This document shows positions 33,858-43,286 of a stretch of 64,000 bases of DNA, piece after piece. A model generated the notes under the pieces. It ran no database searches. It was given only the letters and a program-made list of their open reading frames with translations, and was not told the DNA's origin. Each line of letters starts with the position of its first letter. Within the stretch, counting starts at the first letter, position 1. Position numbers and translations under genes: made by a program. The DNA is taken from positions 5,143,943 through 5,207,942 of the forward strand of contig NZ_CP030118.1 of the NCBI RefSeq assembly GCF_006968745.1. The letters run 5' to 3'. This DNA comes from Brasilonema sennae CENA114. Its GTDB lineage: Bacteria > Cyanobacteriota > Cyanobacteriia > Cyanobacteriales > Nostocaceae.

Positions 33858-34949
33858 TCATTTCGGAAAAGATGTGCGAGAGTGACGACGCAAAATCACC
33901 CAAGTCACAACAGGAGTTCCTATCAAAGCGGTAACAGAATTCAAAGGTAACACTATCTCACTTCCCGGTAGCTGTGAGATCAAATCTGCAATTAACGCCA
34001 AAATTGCACCCATGAAAGTCACAGCAGGGACTAACACCCGATGTTCACAAGTATTGAACAGACTGCGACAAAGGTGAGGAACTGCTACACCTAAAAAGGC
34101 GATCGGTCCACAAAAGGCGGTAATCGCACCTGCTAAGATGGAAGAAGTGATAAGAATCCAAAATCTGACTTCTTCTACACCTAAACCGAGACTGCGAGCA
34201 TAAGCTTCACCCAGAAGGAGTGCGTTCAAAGGTTTGGATAGCATCAACGAAATTAACAACGCTATCAGTACCACAGGCGCTAGAACTAGCATTTGTTGCC
34301 AGGTGACACCACCAAAACTGCCAAAAGTCCACAGTAAGTATGATTGGATTTGCTGACTTTGACTCAAATGCAGCAAGATACTGACAATAGCACTGGTTGC
34401 ATAGCCAAACAACAATCCTAAAATCAATAGCGTCATCGTGTCTTCGACGCGGTGAGAAACAAGTAACACTAACCCCAACACTGCTGCTGCACCCAGACTC
34501 GCCGCCACAACTAAACCAAAATCGCCAATCACCCCTAAATCTTTGAACAACGTACCCGCACCCGTTACACTGGTTGCTAACACCACCAACGCGACTCCTA
34601 AAGAAGCACCGGAACTAATTCCTAATACAAAAGGTCCTGCTAAAGGGTTTTTAAAAAGTGTTTGCATTTGCAACCCACTCACGCCTAAAGCTGCACCAGC
34701 AAGGGTTGCGGTTAAGGCTTTGGGTAAGCGAAATTTCAGAATAATATTAGTCCAAGTTGCTTTTTCGGGTTCTCCGTTTAGTAGGATTGTAATGACTTGG
34801 GTTAAAGGTATGTGGACTGAGCCAAGGGCTAAGTCTAGCAAGAACGTGAGAATTAATGTTATGAGTAGTGTGGGAAAGAAGAGTGTTTTCCAACTGAAAT
34901 GTTGAAAAGTTCGTAAAATTGGTTTTAATTTATATTTTAGAGATGGCAT
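33858..34949 (-). CDS. FecCD family ABC transporter permease
   Basis: Encodes 363 residues from MPSLKYKLKP at 34949; a longer start at 34985 adds 12 unlikely residues. About ten transmembrane helices with family motifs FRLPKALTATLAGAALGVSGLQMQT, NPLAGPFVLGISSGASLGVA, GEAYARSLGLGVEEVRF (the coupling region to the ATPase) and AFCGPIAFLGVAVPHLCR. This is a BtuC/FepD-type permease for iron-siderophore, heme or cobalamin. No ATPase or binding protein is adjacent; the cobalamin-type binding protein at 44804 may be its partner. Preceded by repeat DNA rather than a clear promoter. Confidence 0.93.
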   Translation of the reverse strand: MPSLKYKLKPILRTFQHFSWKTLFFPTLLITLILTFLLDLALGSVHIPLTQVITILLNGEPEKATWTNIILKFRLPKALTATLAGAALGVSGLQMQTLFKNPLAGPFVLGISSGASLGVALVVLATSVTGAGTLFKDLGVIGDFGLVVAASLGAAAVLGLVLLVSHRVEDTMTLLILGLLFGYATSAIVSILLHLSQSQQIQSYLLWTFGSFGGVTWQQMLVLAPVVLIALLISLMLSKPLNALLLGEAYARSLGLGVEEVRFWILITSSILAGAITAFCGPIAFLGVAVPHLCRSLFNTCEHRVLVPAVTFMGAILALIADLISQLPGSEIVLPLNSVTALIGTPVVTWVILRRHSRTSFPK

Positions 34950-35398
34950 TGAAAAAAACGAACCGCAAAGACGCAAAGGGCGCAAAGAAGAGAAGAGAAC
35001 AGATAAATTTGGGAGATTCTTTTAGTTGATATTGAGCGATTGATTCCCCTTGCACGTAGTTGTGGTTTGGACATTCATTTTTCCTGGTGCAAAATGTGAG
35101 CGCCCCACAAGGGGAAGTCAAAAATCAAAAGGAGCCAGTGCGTTGGGGAGCCACTGCCGTGCGCGGGTTCCCCGCGTTGAGGCATGTGGCGTGAGCCAGT
35201 ACTTGATGAGGGTCTCCCGACCTAGGGCTCTGGCGTCCGGGTTCCCCGACTTGTAGACGCCCGGAGGGCGGCTTCCCGAAGGGTAGCAACTGGCGTTCAA
35301 AAGTCAAAAGTATAAAGCCCCTCGTTATGGATGTAAAAAACACTTTTTATCTAAAAGTCCGCAATTTATAAGGATTTCGCGAGCGTGTTTCTTAGGAG
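34950..35398. repeat. Repeat-filled intergenic region
   Basis: 35103-35300 is GC-rich patchwork repeat in reverse orientation to the insertion in the surface protein gene (35132-35202 is the shared 71-bp module). Both strands show short open frames here, none protein-like. The rest is AT-rich with nothing recognised. Confidence 0.65.
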
Positions 35399-35677
35399 TT
35401 AAGGAAGAGCGCGTCCAGTAATCGAACAGCCATCTCCAAACTTAACAATAGTAAATTCATAGAATTTTTGAATTTCATCATTCTTACAGTAAATTTTTTT
35501 CTTGATTGGTTTTCCTGTCTGAACTACCCATACTAATGTATCAAACAATTCTGGATTAAGCTGATTGAGCAGGTTCTTCACCCCTGACATACCTAGTAAG
35601 CTCGACTTTATCCAATTAAGCAGCGTAAACCTTGTTATCTGGCAAAAGTTGTAGCTTTGTGGCAAAAACTTTTTCAT
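35399..35677 (-). CDS. Short protein with a PAS-like C-terminus, probably a fragment
   Basis: Encodes 92 residues. The last 60 (LNPELFDTLVWVVQTGKPIKKKIYC then EFTIVKFGDGCSITGRALP) resemble the final strands of a PAS domain as seen in cyanobacterial sensor proteins, where such a segment precedes a kinase or guanylate cyclase domain. The first 30 residues do not resemble the start of a PAS domain, and no output domain follows. It is therefore probably a leftover of a larger gene. A function is not assigned. Confidence 0.45.
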   Translation of the reverse strand: MKKFLPQSYNFCQITRFTLLNWIKSSLLGMSGVKNLLNQLNPELFDTLVWVVQTGKPIKKKIYCKNDEIQKFYEFTIVKFGDGCSITGRALP

Positions 35678-35798
35678 ATATCACTAATTTTGTCGAGCTC
35701 GAAAAAGTCAAAGTCTTGGTTTCATGAGGGTTTTAGCGTATGTTAGCGCGTTGCTGGAAAATGGATTTTGTCGAGCTTAAGGGTTTTTGCTCTTAGTT

Positions 35799-36734
35799 TC
35801 AAAGTCCCTGGATTTGGGACACTATTAAATCCCGTAGCCAAATGTGTTGCGGATCGTAATCGCAACGCTCATGCCAAAACTGCATATAGTCGTATTTACC
35901 AAGTTCAATCGGTGGTTCAAGCAGAGCAAGGTTTGTATAGTTAGCAAAAAGCATGGCAATTCGACGGGGTAATGTCAGAATCAGATCGCTCTGAGCGACA
36001 ATCACAGGAGCCGCGAGAAAATGCGGTAACTTCAACATCACCCGACGCTTCACACCTAAGTCTGACAACGCATTATCAACATGCTTGATCGGCGAGTGCA
36101 TGATTGGGCTTGCAGGCGAGTTTGGAATTGTGATTGAGGCATGTGGCCAAGCAACGTAAGACTCAATCGTTACATCTGTTTGAGTGATCGGATGGTCAGA
36201 TCGAACCACAGATACCAAATCTTCGACAAATAACGTTTGGAACTTTAACTCCGAGGGTTGGGGTAAATTTAGAACTCCTAAGCCTAGATCGATCCCGCCA
36301 TTTCGTAAGTTATCTAATATGTCAGAACCCCAATGATGACACTCCAGATTTAGATGGGGTGCATTGTCACAAACAAGCTTAAGAATCTTTGGCAGAACCA
36401 CAACCACTGAGTAATCTGATGCCGCTACGTGGATTGTACCTTGTGCTGTTTTCGGTTCAAACACGGTTGGTTGAACCAATTGCTCGATATTTAACAAAAT
36501 TTTTTGTAATGGCTCTACTAACTCAAGGGCGCGTGGTGTAAGAACCATGCCTTTGGGAGAGCGCACTAGCAGTGGGTCGTTGAACACTTGACGTAATCGC
36601 CCAAGCGCATGACTGGTAGCGGATTGACTCAAGCCAATTTTTTCTCCAGCATTCGTGACGTTACGCTCTTCCAGCAAGGCAGATAACACCACTAGAAGAT
36701 TAAAATCCAATGTCAACAAATTTATTTTATGCAT
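35799..36734 (-). CDS. LysR family transcriptional regulator (NodD-like effector domain)
   Basis: Encodes 311 residues from MHKINLLTLD; an upstream ATG at 36743 is also possible. The N-terminal winged helix is canonical: LLVVLSALLEERNVTNAGEKIGLSQSATSHALGRLRQVFNDPLLVR. The rest is a type 2 periplasmic-binding-like effector domain with GTIHVAASDYSVVVVLP and the hydrophobic close of NodD-type members. Its ligand is probably an aromatic or small organic molecule. The region upstream (36744-37279) divides it from a plus-strand gene that might be a target, which is inference. Confidence 0.93.
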   Translation of the reverse strand: MHKINLLTLDFNLLVVLSALLEERNVTNAGEKIGLSQSATSHALGRLRQVFNDPLLVRSPKGMVLTPRALELVEPLQKILLNIEQLVQPTVFEPKTAQGTIHVAASDYSVVVVLPKILKLVCDNAPHLNLECHHWGSDILDNLRNGGIDLGLGVLNLPQPSELKFQTLFVEDLVSVVRSDHPITQTDVTIESYVAWPHASITIPNSPASPIMHSPIKHVDNALSDLGVKRRVMLKLPHFLAAPVIVAQSDLILTLPRRIAMLFANYTNLALLEPPIELGKYDYMQFWHERCDYDPQHIWLRDLIVSQIQGL

Positions 36735-36743
36735 AGCAATCAT

Positions 36744-37279
36744 CTATATCATGCATTTGACAAATGTTACTAAATTTTTTAACATAAATCTTAGTTTTTA
36801 AATAATTGCAGAAAAAGTCAAAATAATTCGTAATTTAAATCAGTGGGAACTTGAATCCAGGTAATTGTTGACTGCTGAATTAAAAAACAGCGTGTTTGCA
36901 AATACTAATAAATTATGAATTATTAGGTCAAATTTATGCTGCACTAGTACGAATTAAGATTATCAACTCTGCTAATTGGAGCGGATACTTTTGTGTGAAT
37001 ATGTACTAATTTTAAGCACTTGTCGATGTCACAAATATGTATGATAAATCGCACTCGCGACTTATATTTTCCTGCTCACCATCAGTTATTATGCAATACT
37101 CTGCAAAGCTGATTGTCATCCAGAAGTAGACAGTTTCTATTACTATGTTGAACCGGCAAGTTTAATAAAATTTCAAAGAAAACTTCTCAAAAAAATACTG
37201 AAAAACCTATTGAAAAATTTGTGAGTTAGTATTATTGTACTTGAACATAGTCAGATTTTAAAATGTTCTATTAACAATC
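36744..37279. other. 536-bp AT-rich divergent promoter region, no gene
   Basis: Lies between the LysR gene and the phosphatase-EF-hand gene transcribed the other way. Very AT-rich with no repeat, RNA fold or reading frame that convinces. Both promoters and any LysR T-N11-A sites must be here; I could not single one out. Confidence 0.5.
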
Positions 37280-39289
37280 GTGGTAAAAACCAATAATAGC
37301 AACCTATCTGTTGCACAAAATGATGATTATCCCGGACGTGCCTACTTTATTCGGCATGGTGAAAGCACCAGCAACGAACGCAATATTTTTGCAGGAGTAC
37401 TGGATGTTGATCTCACTGCATTTGGTAAGTTACAGGCACGCCGTGCAGGCGTTGACATTAAGAAAAAAGGTGTCAAGTTTGATGCAGTATATGTCTCTCA
37501 CATGAGACGGGCGCGACAAACTTGTGAAATCGCTCTTGCTGAAAGTCAAGCCTTGAAGTCGCCCGATATTCCTGTTGAAATCGATCATCGAATTAGTGAG
37601 AAATCGTTTGGCATTTTTGCGGGACGTAATCTGAATTTGCTACGTCTTGCCCTTGGCTACGAAGGCTTTGAGGAAATGTTGCATTCCCATAACGAAGCAC
37701 CTCCAGCTGGCGAGAAGATTGCACAAGTTTATAATCGCGCTGCACGTTTCTACGAGGACAAGGTTGTACCGCACTTGAAGAGGGGTGAAACTGTTCTGGT
37801 AGTGTGCCACCAATATGTGTTAGAGCCTTTAGCACTTTATTTAAGTGATTTACCACCGACTGATTATAAACATCTGAAACTCCCCAATGGTAAAGCTTTG
37901 AGTAGTGAAGAGCTAGTCAAGTTTCGCAACAAGGAATCTGGCGGTGCAGCTTCGGTGCGTAAACAGATCAACGATCTGTCAATTATGTGGGCAATTTTGC
38001 TTTATGCGGCTGCTTTCTTACTAGGATGCTTGGTTAGGGCAATAAGCGCCTCTTCAGTAGGAATTCCCTCAGAGGTATTTCGAGCAATAATCGTTGTTTG
38101 TCTTGCGGCTTCAACGTTTTATACTTACCTGGACATTGACTTTGCAGCGAGTAAACGCAAAGTAACTTCAACTGTGAAGTATATAGTCTATGCGTGGATG
38201 TTGGTGAGATGGATAGTTGGGCTAGCTTTAATATTTTCTGGAATCTTGTATCAAGCCCCAGGCGATTTGTACAAAGTTATGTGGGTGCTTTTTTGGATGG
38301 TTCCACCCGCCCTTACTTCCCCTGTTTTATCGGTACTTTGGGGCGGTAATCTTTATCCCTCGGCTATCTTATCAAGGACGTTATCAATCATCGCTCCAGT
38401 TGCACTGATTGTTACATTTGCTTTGGCGAAACAATTACCAATTAACAGTTCAAGCCTGATATTTTTTGGTGTCATTCTAATTGTTGGTTTGGCAATACCG
38501 GGAGCGATCGCCCAATTTTGGCGTGACAAATCCCCTGTTGAATCAAACCACCACAGTAAAAACTGGAAATTTATTGGAGTGCTTGCTGTTGCATTTATGG
38601 CTTTGGCAACTGGGTTTCAGTTTACTCCATCAACATTCCTAAGCGACTTATTTTACTCGACAGATGCAACGCGCTCGCTAGCCTGTCTGCAACAATTGGC
38701 AGTGGCAACATTAGTTTTTATCTTAATCCGCGTTTTTGCTGTATTAACTTCGGTATTCTCAAAAGGTAAGCTTTATAAGGCAGAAGCTCAAGATGCTTAT
38801 ATCCTGCTTGTTAATCCCAACTTTTTCCTTTGGGCTGCTCTTTTCCTCGGAGTTAGTGCAACTGCAAATCCGGAAGCTGTAAGATATGCAATTTTTTGGG
38901 CAGCACTAGGATTCTTCTGTATACCACTCGTCGAGCAGATATTGTTTATGAATTCATTTGGTAATGAATTATTGCGAGAAACACTGCGTTCTTCGAGAAT
39001 GGCAACAGAAGATGTGAAAAAACTTTTCCATCAATTGGATACAGATGGAAGCAATTCACTCGATAAAGACGAGATTATGGAGCTTTTAGGTCGAATAGAA
39101 GATATGACAACAGGCGAACGCTCTTCTGAAGATGTGAGGAGATACGTAACTGATTTTCTTTTCAATATTCTTGACGCCGATAAAAATGGCACAGTCGAAT
39201 TACAAGAGTTAGAAGAGTATGTATCAACGTATGGATTGGTTGCTAACCTTAACGTTGTCTCTGCGGCTGCATCCCCAGTAACAAGTTAA
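37280..39289 (+). CDS. Histidine phosphatase - polytopic membrane - EF-hand fusion protein
   Basis: Encodes 669 residues from a GTG. Residues about 20-230 are a histidine-phosphatase (phosphoglycerate-mutase-like) domain: YFIRHGESTSNERNIFAG with the phospho-accepting His and RHG motif, SHMRRARQTC, and the second histidine in VLVVCHQYVLEPL. Residues about 240-560 hold around ten hydrophobic segments (for example MWAILLYAAAFLLGCLV and FFLWAALFLGVSATANP), in a layout reminiscent of AEC or bile-acid symporter carriers. The C-terminus has two EF-hands: DTDGSNSLDKDE and DADKNGTVELQE, each with ideal calcium ligands. Such a fusion would let calcium act on a membrane-bound phosphatase or transporter. 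The substrate is unknown; a terminator follows at 39324-39356. Confidence 0.85.
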   Translation: MVKTNNSNLSVAQNDDYPGRAYFIRHGESTSNERNIFAGVLDVDLTAFGKLQARRAGVDIKKKGVKFDAVYVSHMRRARQTCEIALAESQALKSPDIPVEIDHRISEKSFGIFAGRNLNLLRLALGYEGFEEMLHSHNEAPPAGEKIAQVYNRAARFYEDKVVPHLKRGETVLVVCHQYVLEPLALYLSDLPPTDYKHLKLPNGKALSSEELVKFRNKESGGAASVRKQINDLSIMWAILLYAAAFLLGCLVRAISASSVGIPSEVFRAIIVVCLAASTFYTYLDIDFAASKRKVTSTVKYIVYAWMLVRWIVGLALIFSGILYQAPGDLYKVMWVLFWMVPPALTSPVLSVLWGGNLYPSAILSRTLSIIAPVALIVTFALAKQLPINSSSLIFFGVILIVGLAIPGAIAQFWRDKSPVESNHHSKNWKFIGVLAVAFMALATGFQFTPSTFLSDLFYSTDATRSLACLQQLAVATLVFILIRVFAVLTSVFSKGKLYKAEAQDAYILLVNPNFFLWAALFLGVSATANPEAVRYAIFWAALGFFCIPLVEQILFMNSFGNELLRETLRSSRMATEDVKKLFHQLDTDGSNSLDKDEIMELLGRIEDMTTGERSSEDVRRYVTDFLFNILDADKNGTVELQELEEYVSTYGLVANLNVVSAAASPVTS

Positions 39290-39323
39290 TATTGCTAAAT
39301 CAGTAGATTTAGCTGATAAAGAC

Positions 39324-39356
39324 TTTTTAAATCTCATCGGGGATGGGATTTAAAAA
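39324..39356 (+). terminator. Terminator of the phosphatase-EF-hand gene
   Basis: tttttaaatctcatc at 39324-39338 pairs with gatgggatttaaaaa at 39342-39356 (one G-T wobble) around a 3-nt loop. It separates this gene from the globin gene, so the run is probably not one operon throughout. Confidence 0.7.
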
Positions 39357-39484
39357 ACCTTTATTTTTATCATGAAAAGTATTATACCGCATTAATTCTT
39401 ATAGTATAACTTTGTATAAGGTACATTTTTACTGGCTAAATCCAAAAACAAGCCTTTTTCAAAGTTTTTTTAAATGAAAAAAGT

Positions 39485-40891
39485 ATGTCTTTAAATGTTG
39501 AAGTTTTAGAACAAAGCTTTGAAAAAGTTAAACCCCGCGCTGATAAATTTGCAGCCAGTTTCTACAATAATCTTTTTCAAACTCACCCAGAATTGAAACC
39601 ACTGTTTACTAAAACAGATATGAAAAGCCAAGAGAAAAAACTATTAAGTTCTCTGGTTTTGGTAGTAGAAAACCTCCGCAACCCAGAAGCTTTAGAACCA
39701 GTTCTCAAGGCTCTAGGAGCTAGACACGTCGGCTACGGAGCCATTCCTAAATATTATGGATCGGTTGTGGAAGCATTACTGCTAACGTTTGAGCAATATC
39801 TCCAGCAAGATTGGACTCCTGAAGTAAAAAAAGCTTGGCTAGATGCTTTTAGAACTATTACTGCCTTGATGTTAAAAGGCGAGGGAGAAGAATCTTCACC
39901 AAAATCTGTCCAAGCTGGAAACAAAACTGAAACTTTAGCAAAAGCTGCAACATTAAAAATAGAAAATAAAAAAGAAGATCGGCTATTTCAGTCCACAGTA
40001 AAACAAGAGAAAAAATCTCTGATCTCAATTCAGTTAGATGGTGAAGGTTTAAAAACAATTATCAATCATTTTGCAGTTAATTATCAGCAATTTCAGACCA
40101 AAGTATCAGAACAGCCATTAAGTGAAGTCCTCAAACAAATTCCCAAGAAACTTATTGATGCTTTCTGGATAGCACCAACATGGTTAGTCTCTATAATTTC
40201 AGTTGTTATTTTTACCGTAGTTGTTATAGTTGTCGATGAGAATTCTTTGCTAGGAAAGGCTTTGGGTGCTGCTGACACGATCAGTTTAGTGGTGGCGCTA
40301 GTTCTATTCATTAAAGAAGCTCCAGATCGCAGAAAACAATTTCATTATCAAGCCTGGAGTACGATTGATGCAGCACACAATGTGAAAGTTAGTTATGCCA
40401 GAATTTTGGCACTGCAAGATTTGAATGAGGATAGTGTTTCTTTAAGAGGTTTGGATGCTCCCGGTGCGGAGTTAGTAGATATTAATCTTTCCCATGCAAC
40501 TCTGAGTAAAGCTAATTTAATGGGAAGCGATTTTACTAATGCTAATCTCAGCTATGCCAATTTAGATAATGCTAATCTCAGTCATACTAAACTTAGTGGT
40601 GCAAATTTAAGTTATGCAAAACTGGGTTTTTCTCGATTGAATCAGGCTAATCTTAGTAGTGCAAATTTGAGTAGCGCTAATTTGATTTGTGCAGATTTGA
40701 GTCATACCAATCTGAGTGGTGCAGATTTGAGAGATGCTAGTTTGAGTGGTGCTAATTTGGAGGGAGCTTATCTAACTGGTGCTAATCTCAAGAATGCTAA
40801 AGTGAGCGACGATGAACTGAGTAATGCTTTCCTCGAAGGTGCGATTATGCCTAATGGCTCACGATATAAATCTTCAGTTAGCGATCGCTGA
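39485..40891 (+). CDS. Globin - transmembrane - pentapeptide-repeat fusion protein
   Basis: Encodes 468 residues. Residues 1-140 are a globin of the flavohaemoglobin/single-domain type: VLEQSFEKVKPRADKFAASFY, HPELKPLFTKTDM, and proximal histidine in GARHVGYGA with the later LLLTFEQYLQQDWTPEVKKAW helix. A charged linker follows, then two membrane helices (near WLVSIISVVIFTVVVIVV and TISLVVALVLFI). From about 320 to 455 the chain is pentapeptide repeat (A-N-L-S-x type: LSHANL-like units, many ANL and ADL). So a haem sensor faces the cytoplasm, tethered to a beta-helix. Ligand (oxygen, NO or CO) and output partner are unknown. Confidence 0.85.
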   Translation: MSLNVEVLEQSFEKVKPRADKFAASFYNNLFQTHPELKPLFTKTDMKSQEKKLLSSLVLVVENLRNPEALEPVLKALGARHVGYGAIPKYYGSVVEALLLTFEQYLQQDWTPEVKKAWLDAFRTITALMLKGEGEESSPKSVQAGNKTETLAKAATLKIENKKEDRLFQSTVKQEKKSLISIQLDGEGLKTIINHFAVNYQQFQTKVSEQPLSEVLKQIPKKLIDAFWIAPTWLVSIISVVIFTVVVIVVDENSLLGKALGAADTISLVVALVLFIKEAPDRRKQFHYQAWSTIDAAHNVKVSYARILALQDLNEDSVSLRGLDAPGAELVDINLSHATLSKANLMGSDFTNANLSYANLDNANLSHTKLSGANLSYAKLGFSRLNQANLSSANLSSANLICADLSHTNLSGADLRDASLSGANLEGAYLTGANLKNAKVSDDELSNAFLEGAIMPNGSRYKSSVSDR

Positions 40892-41138
40892 AGTTACAAT
40901 TGGCAGAAATATCTAGATATCTTGCAGAAATATTTTTTGTCTCACGCATAGACGCAAAGCGGCTTCTCGTAGATTAGGCGCAAAGAATATCTCAAAATTA
41001 GGACTTTTGCAAAAGGTTTATTAAATAATCGACCGCTCCAACAACTAGACTAAAATCCTTTTAGCATCACAGCTAAAGTAGAATTTCCTCCATCTGTCTA
41101 ATGAGAGAAATAAGGCAAAGAATATCAATCAAATTTAT
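40892..41138. other. Promoter region of the adenylate cyclase operon
   Basis: 247 bp between the globin fusion and the cyclase gene. It contains a short GC-rich patch (ggcttctcgtagattaggcg) and AT-rich DNA. No terminator hairpin is obvious after the globin gene, so read-through is possible. Confidence 0.4.
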
Positions 41139-43286
41139 ATGCAAATACTTAATCAATTAAGTATAAAAACTAAACTTATAGTCATGTTGCTGGTAGTCAG
41201 CCTTTGCGCTATGCTCGCAAGCACCTTTACATGCTCTACTGCTGGTAGGTCTCTTCTGACGGAAAGGGTATTCAATCAATTAACCAGCCTTCGGGCTGCC
41301 AAAACTTATCAAATCGAAGATTATTTTGAAAACCTTTACATCCATAGCCAAACTTTAAGCGAAGATTTGACAATCGTCGCCGCCATGCAGGAGTTTCAAA
41401 CAGCTTACCGCGAACTGGAAAAATCAACAGTACCAGCGGATTTTGACAAAAAAATTGATACCTACTACCAAACACAATTTCTCCCCAGACTGGCGCGAAC
41501 TAGCGAAGGTTCGCCTGTTGTCGCATCTTACACGCCAAAAACAACTGCTGCCCGTTACCTACAATACTACTACACCGTCGCTAACCCCAACCCCGTTGGT
41601 AAGAAACTTCTCCTTGACGACCCCGGCGACACCAGCTCCTACAGCCGCGTTCACGCCCGCTACCAGCCGATTTTTCGCAATATAGTTGAAAAATACGGTT
41701 ACTACGATATGTTTTTGGTCGATCCCCAAGGAACCGTTGTCTACACAGTTTTTAAAGAAACCGATTTTACCACAAACTTTACCAACGGACCTTACAAAGA
41801 GAGTAACTTAGCAGAAGCGATCGCCGCCGCACGAGGGGCAAACGGAAAGGGCTATGTAAAAATAGTAGATTTTAAACCCTACAGCCCTTCCTACGGTGCA
41901 CCTGCGGCTTTTATCGCTGCCCCAATCTTTAACGGCTCCCAATTCATTGGTATTTTGGCGTTCCAGCTTCCCGTTGACAAAATCAACAATGTGATGACTG
42001 GCAACAAAAATTGGAAACAAAATGGTCTGGGCGATTCAGGAGAAACTTATCTGGTTGGATCGGATTATCTAATGCGCTCTGCGTCTCGTTTCCAGATTTC
42101 AGACCCAAAAGGTCATGCAAAAACCCTACGTTCTATCGGTACTGATGAAAATACCGTCAAGAAAATCAAAGAGTTCAATACTACAATTCTTTTACAACAA
42201 GTGCAAACAAAAGCAGTGAAGGAAGCGTTGTTTGGTAAACAGGGTACGCAGGTTATCAACGATTATCGTGATATTCCAGTTTTGAGTTCTTATGCTCCAC
42301 TAGATATTGATGGCTTGAGGTGGGTTATCTTGGCGGAGATAGATGTTTCTGAAGCTTATGCCCCAATTCACTCGTTTGAAAAAACAGTTTTGATTGGGGC
42401 TACTTTAGTCATCGCGCTGATCACGCTTGTTGCCATGTGGCTGACTACAATCTTTGTCAAACCTATCAATACTTTAATCAAAAGCGCCCGTAAGGTAGGG
42501 GGTGGGGAATTTGACACGGTTGTGAAATCTGGTTCGCAAGATGAATTTGGAGAGTTAGCGAAATCATTTAACCAAACCATAGACAGCCTTCGCGCCGAAA
42601 CTCAACTCATCGAACAGAGAAATCGTGAAAATGAGGCATTAGTCTTAAATATATTTAGTCCCGCAATAGCCAAACGCCTCAAACAGGGCGATAGAGAAAT
42701 TGCCGATCAGATTTCTAATGTCTCGGTTTTATTTTCCGACCTCCACCGATTTACTAGGCTTTCTCAAACGATGTCTGCTCAAGAAGTTGTTGCCCTGCTT
42801 AATGAACTGGTAACTGGTTTCGATGAAATGACAGATAAATACGGTTTGGAGAAGATTAAAACTATTGGTGACGGTTACATGGCTGTATGCGGACTCTCTG
42901 TACCGCGTCTGGATCATGATAAACGCACGGTAGATTTTGCTTTGGAAATGCAGACGTTTGTCCGCCGATTTAATTATGAAAAAGGTTTGGATTTAGACGT
43001 GGAAATCGGCATCAATTCAGGAGATGTGGTTGCAGGCGTCATTGGCAAAGATAAATTGCTCTATGATGTTTGGGGGGATACTGTAAATATTGCCAATCGG
43101 TTGAAATCTGCTTGTCCTGTAGGATCAATTTTAGTTTCTCAAAACGTGTGCGATCGCCTGCACGATCTCTACGATTTTGAATTCTTTGGTGAAATCCAAC
43201 AACCTGGAAAGCAAAAGCTAGTGGCTTGGCAACTCAAAAGTTCTAAGCTTCCAGTAAGTGTTCCAGAGGAAGAAGTGTATGAGTAA
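41139..43286 (+). CDS. Class III adenylate cyclase with Cache sensor and HAMP
   Basis: Encodes 715 residues. A membrane helix near 10-30 (LIVMLLVVSLCAMLAS) is followed by a large extracytoplasmic region (about 40-400) with Cache-type strands (YYDMFLVDPQGTVVYTV, GESYLV-like GETYLVGSDYLMRS). A second helix (TVLIGATLVIALITLVAMWL) leads to HAMP and the cyclase domain (about 525-690). The catalytic domain has both metal aspartates (SVLFSDLHRF and TIGDGY), the adenine-specifying Lys in LEKIKTIGDGYM and Asp in YDVWGDTVNIANRL, and the transition-state Asn/Arg in NIANRL, so cyclic AMP is the expected product. It overlaps the next gene by 8 bases (ATGAGTAA), so the two are translationally coupled. Confidence 0.93.
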   Translation: MQILNQLSIKTKLIVMLLVVSLCAMLASTFTCSTAGRSLLTERVFNQLTSLRAAKTYQIEDYFENLYIHSQTLSEDLTIVAAMQEFQTAYRELEKSTVPADFDKKIDTYYQTQFLPRLARTSEGSPVVASYTPKTTAARYLQYYYTVANPNPVGKKLLLDDPGDTSSYSRVHARYQPIFRNIVEKYGYYDMFLVDPQGTVVYTVFKETDFTTNFTNGPYKESNLAEAIAAARGANGKGYVKIVDFKPYSPSYGAPAAFIAAPIFNGSQFIGILAFQLPVDKINNVMTGNKNWKQNGLGDSGETYLVGSDYLMRSASRFQISDPKGHAKTLRSIGTDENTVKKIKEFNTTILLQQVQTKAVKEALFGKQGTQVINDYRDIPVLSSYAPLDIDGLRWVILAEIDVSEAYAPIHSFEKTVLIGATLVIALITLVAMWLTTIFVKPINTLIKSARKVGGGEFDTVVKSGSQDEFGELAKSFNQTIDSLRAETQLIEQRNRENEALVLNIFSPAIAKRLKQGDREIADQISNVSVLFSDLHRFTRLSQTMSAQEVVALLNELVTGFDEMTDKYGLEKIKTIGDGYMAVCGLSVPRLDHDKRTVDFALEMQTFVRRFNYEKGLDLDVEIGINSGDVVAGVIGKDKLLYDVWGDTVNIANRLKSACPVGSILVSQNVCDRLHDLYDFEFFGEIQQPGKQKLVAWQLKSSKLPVSVPEEEVYE

